Origin: Balanoglossus misakiensis
Lineage: Eukaryota > Hemichordata
NCBI GenBank assembly: GCA_040954595.2
Contig: CM082576.2
Span: 13,640,001 to 13,704,000, forward strand
Reading direction: 5' to 3'
Length of the DNA: 64,000 nt
Shown: piece after piece, positions 13,801 through 26,800 of the stretch
How positions within the stretch are numbered: the first letter of the stretch is position 1
Layout of the letters: each line of letters starts with the position of its first letter
Made by a program: the position numbers and the translations under genes
The notes under the pieces: model-generated
Database searches by the model: none
Seen by the model: only the letters and a program-made list of their open reading frames with translations
What the model was told of the DNA's origin: nothing

Positions 13801-14148
13801 CAAGATGAAATGGCCTGTCCAACATCTTTGAAAATAGGGTCCTAGGGGTGCCCTCATAATATGCAAAAATTATAGTGAAAATATCAATATGAATTTGGGG
13901 GGGGGGGGGGGGGAAATGTTTGCATTTTTTGGTCAAAATCTCTAATTGTTGATGTCAATGAACCAATAAAATGCGCCAGTAGCACATATGCACAAATAAT
14001 TGTTTTGTGATGCAATAGAAAATCTATCGCATGTACATTTGTTAAATTTATTTATATTTGTTAAAATGTCAATTTGTTACATTCAACCCTTCCTTAATGT
14101 TTGGAACCTGTTAGTCTTATATGTTTTGTTCTGTTTCTCTCGTGACAG
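10868..14148 (+). other. BCL11 intron
   Basis: This intron begins with gtaagt and ends with ttctctcgtgacag. It contains a 190-bp TIR element (11540-11729) and a 17-base G run at 13897-13913. A 134-codon open frame at 12254-12658 has no recognisable domain and no codon signature unlike its surroundings, so I treat it as non-coding. No other element stands out. Confidence 0.75.
11540..11729. mobile_element. MITE-like element with 25-bp TIRs in the BCL11 intron
   Basis: The left end tactgtaaaacgggttattt (extending to 11564) is inverted at 11705-11729 with 24 of 25 bases matching. The outermost bases are TA on both sides, fitting a TA target duplication. The interior is AT-rich and non-coding. 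The outer design (TA, about 190 bp, long TIRs) is typical of mariner-derived MITEs; the assignment to a superfamily is inference. Confidence 0.85.
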
Positions 14149-16487
14149 AGTCTACATCGTCAGAACCATCGAACTACACCTGTACACAGTGCCAGCTGAA
14201 ACTGACCAGCGCTTGGTTTGTCTTACAACATGCACAGAACGTGCACGGCATGAAGATATACTTGGATAACAATATGGAGCTATCCCGGGAGTCTCCTCCC
14301 AGTGTGCACCTGGAGCGACCATCTCGATCAGAAGCAAACACCCCTCAACAGCAACAACAGCAGCAGCAACAGGTTCCTGCGCCTCTGCCTCTACTGCCTC
14401 CGCCGCCCCCACCACTGCAGCAGCCGCAGCCGCAGCACACGCCCAGTCCCGGTCTGCCGCACGAGTGCCAACGCCCGCTCACCGTGGAGACCGGCCCCAT
14501 TCGTCCACCAGTGCCTCCTCCTCCTCCTCCTCCCCATCCTCCCATGGAGAATAACCCGTTCGCGCTCTTTCTGAGGCCGGCCATCAGCGAGCACAGCATC
14601 CCCACCTCGCACGAGGCCACCATATTCCACCACCACCACCACGCGCACACCAACGCCGAGATCCTGCGGGACGCCATCCACATGGAGAGGATACGCATGG
14701 AGAGGCCCATGGAGCGGTTGGGGGAGCAGTTCTGCATGCCGGAGATGCTCGACCGGCGAACCGCCATCGTCGTGCCACCTCCACCACCACCACCGCCGCC
14801 CCCACCACCACCGCCACCACCCCCGATAACCATACCAGTGCCACCACCACCACCACCGCCACCTCCTGCTCTATCGCCATCGCAGCAGCAGCAGCAACAG
14901 CAACAACAACAGCAGCAGCAGCCAGCTCAGCAGACCACTCCCACGTCCGTCGGCATCGAACCGAGCCTCGACTTTTACTCGCAGAGACTCCGGCAGCTCG
15001 CCGGCACCAACAGCCCCACCAGCCCGCCGCTGTCGCCTACCAAGCGGAAATCGGGCATGCACCACCGGCTGTTCAACTTCTCCCCGATGAAGGCGCCGTC
15101 GCAGTCGAGCAAGATCAAGTCGTGCGAGTTTTGCGGCAAGACGTTCAAGTTTCAGAGCAACCTGATTGTCCACAGACGTTCCCATACGGGGGAGAAACCT
15201 TATAAGTGCCAACTTTGTGACCACGCGTGCTCACAAGCCAGCAAACTCAAGAGACACATGAAGACCCACTTCAATAAGAACAGTGGCAGCAGCCCCCGCT
15301 CCTCGGCCACGCCCGGCTCCATCTCGCCTAACGAGAACGCCGAGCCCCTCGACGTGCCCAGCGCCAGCTCAGTACTCAAGTCGGTGGTCGATCAGTACAT
15401 CAACGACAACAAGCAGGCGTCGGACCCGGGCGGAGGACCCCACGCGCCCGACGAGGAGGAGCTGGAGGATCTCACGGACAACTCCGGTGCAATAGATCTG
15501 TCGGGATCGCGGTCGAGCAGGAACGGCTCGCTGAAGGACAGCAACTCGGACAACGGCGGCGGCAATCGCGGCAGTCACTCCCTGCTGAGCGAGGTGATGA
15601 AGAACAGCGGGCTGAACGAGATCCAGGCTTACAGCGAAGCTTACCAACAAGCAATAGCCGAGAGCTCCCTGTCGAGTAATAAAGACGGCGACGGCGACGC
15701 CCACTCCAGGGCCGACACGGAAACCGAGGACGCGGAGACCGACGCCGACGTGAAGAGGAGCAAATTTGACCCGGCCGAAACGGTCGAGACCAACAACATA
15801 GACGGCAGGGACCACGGCGCGGAGCAGACGTACGCGAGCGAGAACACCAACGGCAGCATGGAGGGGGAACCGCTGACCAAGCGGATCAAGTCGGAACCGT
15901 CGTCACCGCCACCATCCGGCGTGGACGGCGGCGCGTACGGCCAGTGGCTCCCCGAAGCGGCCAGCGCGCCCGCGACAAAAGAGATCTACGTCAGCTCGCC
16001 GGCCACCTCCGAATGCTCCACTGCCAACGGCGGCTCGGCCGTCTACTCCCTCAGCAAGCCGGACACGGATGACAGCAGCAGCAGCCCGGTGATGAAGCCG
16101 GAGACGGCCTCCAGTCGCTCCAAGTCGCCCAAGGGCGGCGGCGGCGGCGACCGCAAGAGCGACACGTGCGAGTACTGCGGCAAGATCTTCAAGAACTGCA
16201 GCAACCTGACGGTGCACCGCCGCAGCCATACGGGGGAGAAACCATACAAGTGCGAGCTGTGCAGCTACGCCTGCGCGCAGAGCAGCAAGCTGACGCGCCA
16301 CATGAAGACCCACGGGAAGGGAGCCAAGGAGGTGTTCCGCTGCGAGGTCTGCAGCATGCCCTTCTCCGTCTATAGTACGTTGGAGAAACACATGAAAAAG
16401 TGGCACTGGGGCGGCGGCCCCAAACCGACCAATAATGCAAACGCCACCACAAACGCTGCTGCAGACCTCACTGAAGGAAGTGCATAG
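14149..16487 (+). CDS. BCL11: BCL11-type transcription factor, large terminal exon with six C2H2 zinc fingers
   Basis: The large last exon starts after ctcgtgacag (two bases complete the codon from 10867) and ends at TAG 16485-16487. It encodes, in order: a single C2H2 finger YTCTQCQLKLTSAWFVLQHA (14181-14246); a low-complexity block with poly-Gln (14344-14370), His run (about 14629-14645), poly-Pro (about 14775-14868) and poly-Gln (about 14881-14921); a finger pair beginning CEFCGKTFKFQSNLIVHRRS with the TGEKPY linker (15123-15269); an acidic Ser-rich spacer; and a C-terminal triplet CEYCGKIFKNCSNLTVHRRS ... FSVYSTLEKHMKKWH (16167-16406). This arrangement and near-identity of finger pair and triplet are diagnostic of BCL11A/B/CTIP. 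In vertebrates the C-terminal triplet reads TGACCA-type sites. The exon is far more GC-rich than its flanks. The 788-codon open frame begins inside the intron, so its upstream ATG at 14121 is not the start. Confidence 0.97.
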
Positions 16488-19400
16488 ACCAACTTTTTTC
16501 CATCATCCTGTAAAAAGGCACATTCCAATTGTGAAGAAATAAAAAGAAAATCCTGGCGGCTTGGTCATCAAGGTAGTCTATCAGCAGCAATTTCACACTC
16601 GCTTTCTTGCGAGGTGAAATTGATTTTGTCAAAAAATAAATCTTATCATTCATTGATTTTTTCATTCCAAAATTGTTGATTATTATATTTATACAACTCT
16701 ATCACATTTTAAGAAAAAAAACTCACTGAGTTCTGAAATAAAGTGACATCTTTTTATTGTTGGAAACCTACAAGGTGATTCATTTTTACTACGGTTTGTT
16801 GTTCCATGGCACTTCAAAAGTGCCGTGTCAACCAGTGCTGTGCTATTATGTCATCACTGTCCTTTACAACATTTCTCGTAAAACTAGACTGCATCTCTTC
16901 TAAAGATTTTCACGTCAGAGTTCCTTGCCAAATTCCTGTAACTTGAACTTCACAAAGTGAAATTCGGTTCAGTTTTACCTTATGTTATAAATGGTACCAT
17001 ATTTTATATATGTGCAATATTGTGTAATTCATTCAAAAAGTGCAGATTTCAACGTGTTGTTACACTGTCACCGTTGCCGTCGTAGATATTTTTATTTTTC
17101 TTGGGTTGTATATTCAGTTGTCCTTATGTTTTTCCTGCCGTTTGTGGACATATAGGAGTATATTTATCGAAAATTTTGGTTTTGCAGATTTTCAAGGCTG
17201 TCAGACAGCATCTTGCAAGCATGTGTACTGTGCAATAATAATTCAACGTTTATAACCCCGTTCTGTGCTTCAACGGAGAGAGAGCTCGAGCGACAGTCGG
17301 GGGAAGAGTTCCTGCAAAAGTCAAAAACCAAACATGTACCTTTTGCATAGCAATGTACATTTCACAGCATAGCTGAACACATACATTAAAACCTGTACAT
17401 TTTCTAGAGTAGATTATTACTTGCCAAGCAATTCATAGTACTATAATGTCATTTGAAACATACAATGTTTCTCTTCATACTTTTCTCTGCCTTGAAATTT
17501 AATATAATCTGTCAAGTTTCTTGCCGATTCAAAAAAAAAATGTAATCTCTAACCCGCTGAACTGTAAGTTCTTAGGGTGTTAATAGATTGATCATATAAG
17601 GTTTTTTCAGAACATTTAACAAACTTCAGGTCTACAAATAGGCAATTCATCCATTTACTTGTCTTGTCTCGTGTATTATTGGCTATTTTTCCTTACACTT
17701 TGTACCTCAGTGTTTTACTAGCGTAAACGTTGTCTTGCCTAAGTAGTGTAATAACACAATTTTCGTTTTAACGGTGTATAGAAGGAGAGAAAAAAAACGA
17801 GTGACAAAGAAACGTGACAAAAAAAAGTTCTCATGTTGGTTGATTCCTTGTAGTAGCTTGCAGTGACGTCGCTTACTTTCTACAATTATTTCAGAATAAT
17901 ATCATAATAGAGGAAGTTATTGTAGTGATAAAAAATATTTGTGGAACCGTGTTTTGGTGTGTTAATCTAATTGTAGTTCAACATGTGACGAGGGACCTCA
18001 TGTTATTTGATGAGGAGGGAGTGACTACTTTCAGTCTGTTGTTTAGGGTTTTTTTAAGTGTTCGTGTGCTGCAATAAGCTTGTGAGGCAGTGGAACTGAA
18101 TGTTTCAGAAATCAATGATATGCGATAAGTAGAGGTTGTTGGCGATGAAACATTCTGGATCAAAAGGTGCCTGATGTACAAGAAACGGTGAAGGGGTCAC
18201 CATCGACAGTCGAAATTATTTTGCAAACTTCTTGTGTGCCATGCACATTCACTGCCTACCATTTGGTTGCCATAGTAACTTTTATTTTGGACGACACTAC
18301 TGCCATCTTTGTACTGTGTCTTTTGTGATAGCCGCTAGCTTTGTTCGTAGTCGTGCCATAACTTTTTCTCTCTGTGCCATAGGAAAAAACTTTCCAACAT
18401 TTTCAGAATTTTTAATTGATAAAAAAAAGTACTAGTTTTTTAAAAACGAATGTACATTTCCTGTACATTTCACTTTACACTGTTCGAATTATTGAATCAG
18501 CCAAATGCCAACTTCTGGTGTATACAGAATTTTTTCATCTATGTAATTTGAATTTAGCACTCTATTTGAGATGTTTTGAACATAAAGATATATTTTGGAT
18601 CAATTTTTTGTCATCCGGACATGATTTGGCCATAACTGAAATCAAATCATCCGAAAGGGGGTGTGTTCAACACAGCCCCGACGTCTACCAAGTATGATAT
18701 TGTTAAACTCTGTCATAAATATCAAAGCCCCAGGCTGATAAATGTAAAACTGCTTTCAAAGTCATAAAAAAGTACATTTGAATATTCAAATACGTGTTTG
18801 TGTGTGCTGGAAACTAAATAGTGGTATTTCTGCAGCTTAGTGACATGCATATCATTAAAAGTACAAGCTCCACTCTAATTTATGTGTATTTTGTGTCAAA
18901 AGGCATTTTTTTGGAAGAAAAAATATATGTTATTTATTATATTTAGAAATATCTATTTGTGTTTTTTACTTTTTCCCCCATGTCGACTATTCATCTGGAA
19001 GATGAAACATTTTAAAGGTAAAGTTATTTAATGCACAATGGTTTTGTTGCTTCTTTATTCCCCCCGAGATCCGTACCTTTTGTAAATATATGTGACTGTA
19101 AGACAAACCAGCATGTTGTATGTAGTATTGTTTGATAGAAACTCCTAGAGTTTTTTTTCCTACAAAAGTTGTTACAAATTTTATTGTCATATTTTCCATG
19201 CATCCTGAGTTGTTTTTCCTATTTATTGTCGAAAAATTATAATTGCTATTGTTATTAATATTATTATTATTATTAATGTATTCGTTGGTCAAACCATGCA
19301 CTTTGAAATAAGTGTATTGTAGTATATTAGGGACCTCAAAGGTTCAAAGAAAACAAAGAGTAAGTTGCTTTGTACGTCTGCTGCTTCTGTTCCTTATCAA

Positions 19401-19800
19401 GGGAAGACTTGGCAATCGCCGCAACAATTGTGGGATTTCTCGGTCGAACAAGTCCTCTATCCTCAACATCTAGTGATGGTGCAGTTGTTGTTAATGTATT
19501 TAGTGCAGATGTATATATATCAATAAAATTCTTTAAACTGAAAGAAGTGTCTCCGGGCGTGTGATTCAATGAAGTCATGATTACTACAAAAGATCTTTTC
19601 TGGTAACTGTGATCAAGCTGAATGATCTCGCCGTGTTTTCTATGTCTACTGCCCGAGGGATAGATTTTCAGAAAAAAATGATAGTCCACCAAACTGTTCA
19701 GTTCTTTGATATTATTAAAGTGATATTTAAGTGTGTGAGTCTTGTTAAAAACAAATCTGTAAACAGGATTTTAACGATCTTGTTTTCATAAAATTCTTTA
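16488..19800 (+). other. Probable BCL11 3' UTR and downstream flank
   Basis: AU-rich, non-coding DNA immediately follows the BCL11 stop codon. Polyadenylation-type hexamers AATAAA occur at 16538-16543, 16635-16640, 16737-16742 and 19522-19527, so both short and long 3' ends are possible. Repeated tgtacatt/tgtaaata-like motifs (for example near 17395, 18450 and 19083) are the kind of sites found in long regulated 3' UTRs, but nothing here proves transcription. I see no second gene. Confidence 0.45.
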
Positions 19801-20914
19801 CTTTAAATTTCACCATCATGCGGACATTTGGCGGCCATTTTGAATTACAAATTTTGAGTCAATTTCGCTCCCGCATTCTAACGTTTGGCAGGTGACCCAA
19901 ATTTTATTCTCAATTTTAATGAAGAGAGACTAATGTCAAGTTGCCTTCAACAAAAGTTTACAAAAAGACGAAGACTACAATAGTAGAAAACTGGCGTGAG
20001 TTGCCGAGAGATGAACAATCATGATGCAGGAAATCAGTTCCCATAGAAACCAAAGAAATAACAAGTGAAATCCACAAACACGACAAAAATCAAAAATACA
20101 ACTTTTATCGGACCAAAATGCCAAGAAAATTTAACGAAATAAGCTTAATCTTTTCCAGTACATCTTCCAAAATAAGTAATTTGCAACAAAAATACATGTA
20201 TATAAAGATTGATAAGCTCTTGTTTTTAGAAATCTCTAAAGTTTCTTAGTGCGCAAAACCCAAAATCAATGAGCGGAATTTTTAAGTAGATACATACTTA
20301 GCAATATGATCTTTTTTCGTGTTTTCATATTTTTTTAACGTCTTGTTTGACTCATTATAACGACCATTCATTCAGTACCGCGGGCCAAATTAGGGCGGAA
20401 TATCTGGGTCAATTGTCTCTGTATGATGTCTTGTTCATGGTCACGATCACTGCGACCGTGGATGTGTTAATTATTGTTTTTAATGGGAATCCAATAGTGC
20501 TCTCATATTGACCACAAAATGATCCCATGGGTCGGTATTTCACGGTGGGAATTAACTAAAAATGTGAACACTAGACACTTCGAGGATTGCAAAAAATGTG
20601 ACACAAAAATTATCCATTGGATGCACGGGGACCCAATGTTCCTAGCAGACTAAAAAGATGCACTGTGACACAGCACGGATTAATCTAAAATGTAGTTTCT
20701 CATCATGTCATGCCAAACCACATCCTGAATTTAAAAAAATACCCGAATATCAAAACCGGTCAACCCCACTGTGTAAAATTTACATTTGACAGAATGTAAT
20801 CAAGTTGTCTTGTACTGAAGTTGACCAGTCGATATATCACACAATTTTCACTACCATAGAAACAAATGTCATCCGGTATACGTATCATCATCATCATCAT
20901 CATCATCATCAAAC

Positions 20915-20984
<70 letters not shown>

Positions 20985-21067
20985 AAACAACATCAACATC
21001 GTCGTTGTCATCATCATCATCATCATCACCATCAACATCAACATCGTCGCTGTCGTTGTCATCGTCG

Positions 21068-21136
<69 letters not shown>

Positions 21137-23741
21137 CCTTCGTCATCTTTGTTGCTGTTGTGTTTAAGGGGGAGAGGAAACAAGAGAATAGGAAATCCCT
21201 GCCACTGTTTTAGTGCAATCACTGTCTTGCCTGGCTTTACAATGTTTGTGAGTCGGATCTGGAGGATCTCCTTATTTTCAAAGCCGACAATTCCTGCAAG
21301 CATCCTTGAGTGAATGGGTATTAGACATTCAAACAATGAAACTAGTTAGCATTATACCCATCTAACGATTACTGCGATTATCGAAGAAACTGCTTCTTCT
21401 GAATTTTAATTACTGCGTTGAGAAATCGTGACCTGGTTGTCAAGAATTTAATGACGAGTCATGAGCTTATGACATGTTTTAAGATGCACATCCCAGGGGG
21501 AGAATATCTTTTCCAGCGATTCAACAGTCAAGAATGTACACGGTCATGGTTTGAACTCAATCCGCGTTGAATGGAAACATGGTCGGTCGGAAGACGACCA
21601 CGCATGATGTCATATGAGGGAAAACGGCCTAGTTGTGATTGGACATTGGAAATTACCGATTGTAAAAATTGTAGGAAAAAGGAAGTTCTTGGATATCTGA
21701 CGCTCCATCCGGCGCACGCACACACGACCGAGAACAATGCAGTGGAGACAACCCTTTTGAAACTATCGACGTATCCCTGGTTACGGGGTCCTGGAATGAA
21801 CAACCACCGCTACTAGCGTGGACAGTCTCAATGGCTCGGTACAAAAGCGATGACGTCTGCCTTGTATTTATATTCAGAGCACTGGCAAGAATGAGCACTG
21901 ACAAGAGGATAGTGTGTCTGTTGTATTTCACTGAAATATGGCTCTTCATTTAAATTCACTTGCCCGTACTTAAGCCCATACTACCACCGAGGCTTAGTCA
22001 TTTGCTTCTCTCGGAGCAAATTAAATCGAATTTCCATAAGCTGCCAGTCGACCTTTAGAATTTACAAACAGCTCGTCGATGACTTTTTGCATTTCGTCAA
22101 TAACCCCTAGAACCCATTCAGCTTGGTGGTACGGCTAACAACAGTAGTTATTACGCTCTCTCACAGCGGCCAAGGAGTGATTGGAAAAACTGGCTAGCCA
22201 TCTAGCTCGCCCTTAGATTTAATATGTCGCGACAAAACGTGGCCATGGCAACGTTCAAATAAAATCAATCACCTCCCGTTTCTGGTACAATCCGTTTTTC
22301 ACAGGGAACAATTTCCCGTTTGCTGATTTCAAGTGCTGAAGTGTTATTCTGAAAATGAAGTAACCCCCGCGACACGTTTTATCCATTGTGTCTACCGAGG
22401 GGAGAATTCATCATTGTCTTGTATAAGTCACTGTGAAATTATTTTGCGCGTCAAGTAGACCAACGAACCGTGGCATTTGCTGTCACTTTAGATGTCCGAT
22501 AATTATCATAACACCTGCCGGCAGCTCGTTTCCTCGTTCGTGACATCATAGTTCAAAGTTTGCAGCATCTAGTGCATGAATAAGGATGCCGAGGATAATC
22601 AAAACACGCGCATGGAAAAAGAAAATCCCTCTTTTGGTAGAAAGGGGGTTTCGATTATCATGCGTCGCACTAAGATTTGGCGCAACATTTTCACGAGTTC
22701 CGAATCAGAATATATATGGCTTAGACAAAACTATCAGGAAAGAGTTCAGTAAATATCATAATAGTATCATTCACATTTTCCTTTTTTTACTCCAAACTTC
22801 CAACTCCGTTTATCATGCGCCCTTCCCTCTTATTCAATTCCACGCATGTTTCGGGCCCGGCCTCTACCTATACTACGATTCGAAGTTGTGTGAAATTGTC
22901 TGAGATTCATACGATAGACAAATGGGTTAAAGGTGTCGAACACCAAGTTCGAGACCGCCAGGGCAAAGAAATCAGTCAGGTGTAACACCATGGCAGTCAC
23001 GCATACATGTGTGTCTCAACTCTGAAAGCTATGCGTGCTGTGCATGAATAAGTATGGCTACAAATGTCTGGAATTACGCAAAACCATTGATTTTCGTATA
23101 CTATACTACGGGTAATATTGCGATGAAATGTGGCTGAGTTAGTGACTTTCTTTTTTGCGCTGATGACAAGTCATTAAAGCTCCATTAGCTGTATCTTTTC
23201 GCTATGCTTTAAGCATTTTTGTTTTGTGTATATTGTTGAGTAACTGTATGCAACATGCCTATGCCAGTTTTCGAATACTTAAAGGTGCATGTGTACACCG
23301 AATCCGAAGAAGGTATTTTGTTCATTTCTATAGAAATGTCCTTGTACTGTATAGTCCATGTACTGTATACAGTATACTCACAAGAACTAAACTAATCTAG
23401 TACTAATCATGCTAATAGTTATTTTATTCTCTACGACCTTTTGGGAGATAAGTGAGCACAACTTTTACGTTCAAAAATACAATATACATGTAAAACTTCC
23501 AAAGACAACTTCCTTGACGATTTGTAAAAAAAAAACTGGCGATTAAACAATGAATAGAAAAAAATTCAAATACACCATGCAGTTAGAAAAAAATACGAAA
23601 CTGTACGTGCTCATTCCGGGAGATCAAAATTAACTTGATTTTTGATATACATGTATATTAGTGACAAAGCTCCAAGTCTTCGGTAACGCACCTGGGTAAC
23701 GCATGCAGCAGCAGTTGTCGTAAAAAGGCATGTGATTACGT
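19801..23741. other. Intergenic stretch with a trinucleotide microsatellite
   Basis: No coding exon with a recognisable domain. The only salient feature is the (ATC)n block at 20884-21136, which creates artificial poly-His, poly-Ile, poly-Ser, poly-Met and poly-Asp open frames in the different frames. The remainder is AT-rich unique-looking sequence. Confidence 0.6.
20884..21136. repeat. (ATC)n microsatellite, about 250 bp, interrupted
   Basis: Long runs of ATC/CAT interrupted by a few imperfect units (aaactc, aaacaacatcaacatcgtcg, ccatcaacatcaacatcg, cgtcg). The open frames over it consist almost wholly of single-residue runs and are not genes. Confidence 0.97.
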
Positions 23742-23825
23742 TTGCGACAATATTTGACATGGTTGTTGAAAAGTGTTTACGCATGCGTGTTTCTTCGTCC
23801 AATCATTGCAACCCAAAGCAAAATC

Positions 23826-26800
23826 ATGGCTGCCCCCATCAGTAGAAGTGGTCTTGTTCGGAAGATCGTGCGATCATCAGTGAACCTATTTTCATGGAAA
23901 GCCTTTGAACCTCTGAACTTATCCATTCACACACGCCAGTTTTCCAGGTGTTTGCACAATGGACAATTGTATAGCGCTTTTCCGATGACAACGAAACTGG
24001 CCGAGTCGTTTGAATGGGTGAAGTTGCGCCCTTGGCTTCTAAGTCGACAGCTGTGTACATCATGTACGTGTCGCTGGGTGCCGAAGCTCTCCTCCAGACA
24101 GACACCTGCTGTTGGTTTACACCGCCATACTTTGGTTCTCACGAGACAGTCTTCAAAATCATTGGGTAGCTATCGCGAAGACAAGTTGGCGAATCAAAAA
24201 GACGAAAAGGAAAATGTCCAACTTCAAGAGCAAAGGGCTCGCTGGGTGAGTGAGTTCAACTTCACGAGACCACCCCATGATGAGACTGAAACTGAAAGAC
24301 TATATGAACAAGATGAATGTTTGATCATGTGAGCTCTGCCTGTTGTTTGAGGTTGGGCGGTAAAACCGTAACAAGTTTTGCTGTCCAACCCTCAACATCA
24401 GATTTAGCTGTGGTACGCAGCTGTACCGTTGGGGTGGGGTGGGGGGTGTCCGTGGGAGTAATCAGCCCCCCCCCCCAAAAAAAACAAAACAAAAAAAAAC
24501 GGTACAGCAAACATTCTGCTGTACATGTATACAACTCAGGGATGAGCGAGTCATTGTTTCCCACTGGGTTCAATAGTGAACACCTATTGCCTGGCCATGA
24601 GGGCCATCATAGCGGCCGTTTATTACACCCGAGGGGCTGTTACCAGAATCATATGCTATTTCCCGAGGCCGCAGGCCGAGGGAAATAGCATATGATTCTG
24701 GTAACTCACAGTCACGAGGGGGTAAAAACGGCTGCTATGGCCCGAATATAGGCCAGGCTATAGGTGTTTTATAATAAACCTCATGCTAACAGCTGGGAAA
24801 ATCTTGCAATTTTCTCTTGAGGTTGGCAGACGACATCTTCCGCGGTGGCCATTGTGTCAGACAACGCGACGCTGATTGACGTGACCGAGTCTGCGCACTC
24901 ACGCTGGTCACGTGACCGGTTTATATTTTTTCTGCTATTTCCCTAGCGGTTCATAGTCGATTCTATTTTCCTATCACGTGACGGATTCTGGCAAATCACA
25001 GCACAGTATTAGCATGAGGTATATTATAAACCCAGTTAGTCTATGGACTAGTCTGGTAATCCCAGAAAATATGCTCCATCAGCACCTTGCTTTCCACAGT
25101 TCCTACAAATGAATATTTTTAACTGAATCAGTGCAGTTTATTTTCTTGACATCTCATAAATATCAACAGACAACAAATCTGTGGATTTGATATAGCTACC
25201 TCTCTGTTTTGCTGAATTAGTGTTTTTTGGTGTGAAACAATTTTAATGAAAATTTTACTTTTGATTTCAGGTTTTAAGGACTGGACATGAAAATGGTAAG
25301 TAACAAACATACATTTGTGCTATTTGCATGAAAAATATGAGGCACTGTCATCTATGATTAATTTTAATCAGAGAAAATTGCCCTTGACATTGTGGAGGGG
25401 GAATAACATTTTAAGAGATCTTCATGACTTATGTAATGGATTTAGTTTGACTCGTATACAAAGGCTGTCAGCTGATAAATATCATTTATGAATTAAAAGC
25501 CCCCTTGATTTATTGATATTTGGCAATTTATGGGTTTTGGTAAGCACGAAAAATTGATTTCTGATTTACATCATGTTTTGTTGGCAACTGGAGAGTAGTG
25601 TGTAGTACAAGGTTGACAACGCACACAGTACATGTATGTGCACATGACTGACTGTATGCATGTAGACCAGGACGAGACAAGCCATGATGTTAAATTCTAG
25701 TTTGAAACTTGTGACACATAATCATCTTCAACAGTAGATTGCTGGCCATCTTTTTTTTTAAATAGTTTCTGAGACTTGTTAGTATTTAAGTGACCCTACT
25801 ATGACAAAATACAGAAGTTTTAGGAAGGAATCAGAGACTTTTTCTTGCAACTGTACGCTTTCAACTTAAATCACCGCAATTCATCACCATAATACATTAA
25901 GATCACTGTGATTCGTTCTGACTCTGACTATAGTGTGACACTGGAAAACCTGCTACAAACCAAACGCAAACACTAAAGATTCAGGAACGTTAGGATAAGC
26001 TACATGTATGACAGTAATCAATTATTCTTTCGCGTTCTTGCAGTTCCACAGTGCAGTCATTCAGTGCTGTGTGCCCATCATTCCGTTGCTTGAAAGTGTT
26101 TGTCCTGGAAGATAAGTGGGGGTTTGTCTAGGTTGACAAACATCTCGAGATTCCTCTCCAGATTGTACTGCTAATCGATTTTTCTGTGACATAAGATTGG
26201 AGTCTGACAACTGTAACAGCTCCCTCTAGTGACAGTCGTAATATAAGAGTACAGTAGTATACACATGTACCAGTTGTTATCTGTTATGACTTAATACCTG
26301 CTGGCAATCTTCAATGTTCCCCTAACCATCCCCAAGCCCATTTGTTCAAATGTAGAGTCTATACGCCGCACTAGGAATAATGGTTCACCATCAATAACAA
26401 AATGGATTTGGCCACAGCAACTATAAGAATTGTAAGATAAAGCAGAGATGTCCATTATAGGCAATTTCAAGATACCCTAGATTTGTTTTTGTGTCTGCTT
26501 GATAAAATAAATACCTTCTCTGACAGTTACATGTACATATGCCAAAAGTCTGTGTAACTTTTTATCTTTGCTCCAGTATACACTCCTCTATACCATGTAT
26601 AGTCAATGATTTGTATAGGTAACCGTATAAACTACATGTGCACTGCCAAAGAAAATATTCCCATTCTGTCATACACAGTTTCCTTAATCAAGCCAACCAT
26701 TCTTACATTTGCATACATGGTAGCATTGCTAGAAATGGTGTGAAAAAAGAGAACTCACTGTAGAATACCAGGTATTACCAGTATCAGTAGTAGATGTGTA

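Larger units (their letters stand above)
24246..25270 (+). other. TMEM160-like intron 1 with two inverted-repeat elements
   Basis: The intron opens with gtgagt and closes with ttttgatttcag. It contains a poly-C/A run near 24470, a foldback element at 24581-24766 and a TIR element at 24769-25029 immediately next to it. An open frame running from exon 1 into the intron stops at 24332 and is read-through, not a terminal exon. Confidence 0.8.

Noticed and set aside
14345-14833. Minus-strand Gly- and Cys-rich frames opposite the BCL11 exon
   Set aside because: Antisense shadows of the CCA/CAG-rich BCL11 coding sequence.
20760-21336. Long open frames over the ATC array (poly-His, poly-Ile, poly-Ser, poly-Met, poly-Asp)
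   Set aside because: They arise from the trinucleotide repeat in every frame on both strands; no domain or splice context.
24246-24332. Read-through C-terminus of TMEM160 exon 1 (VSEFNFTRPP...)
   Set aside because: The donor GTGAGT at 24246 joins exon 1 to VLRTGHEN, which matches the family; the extension is intronic.
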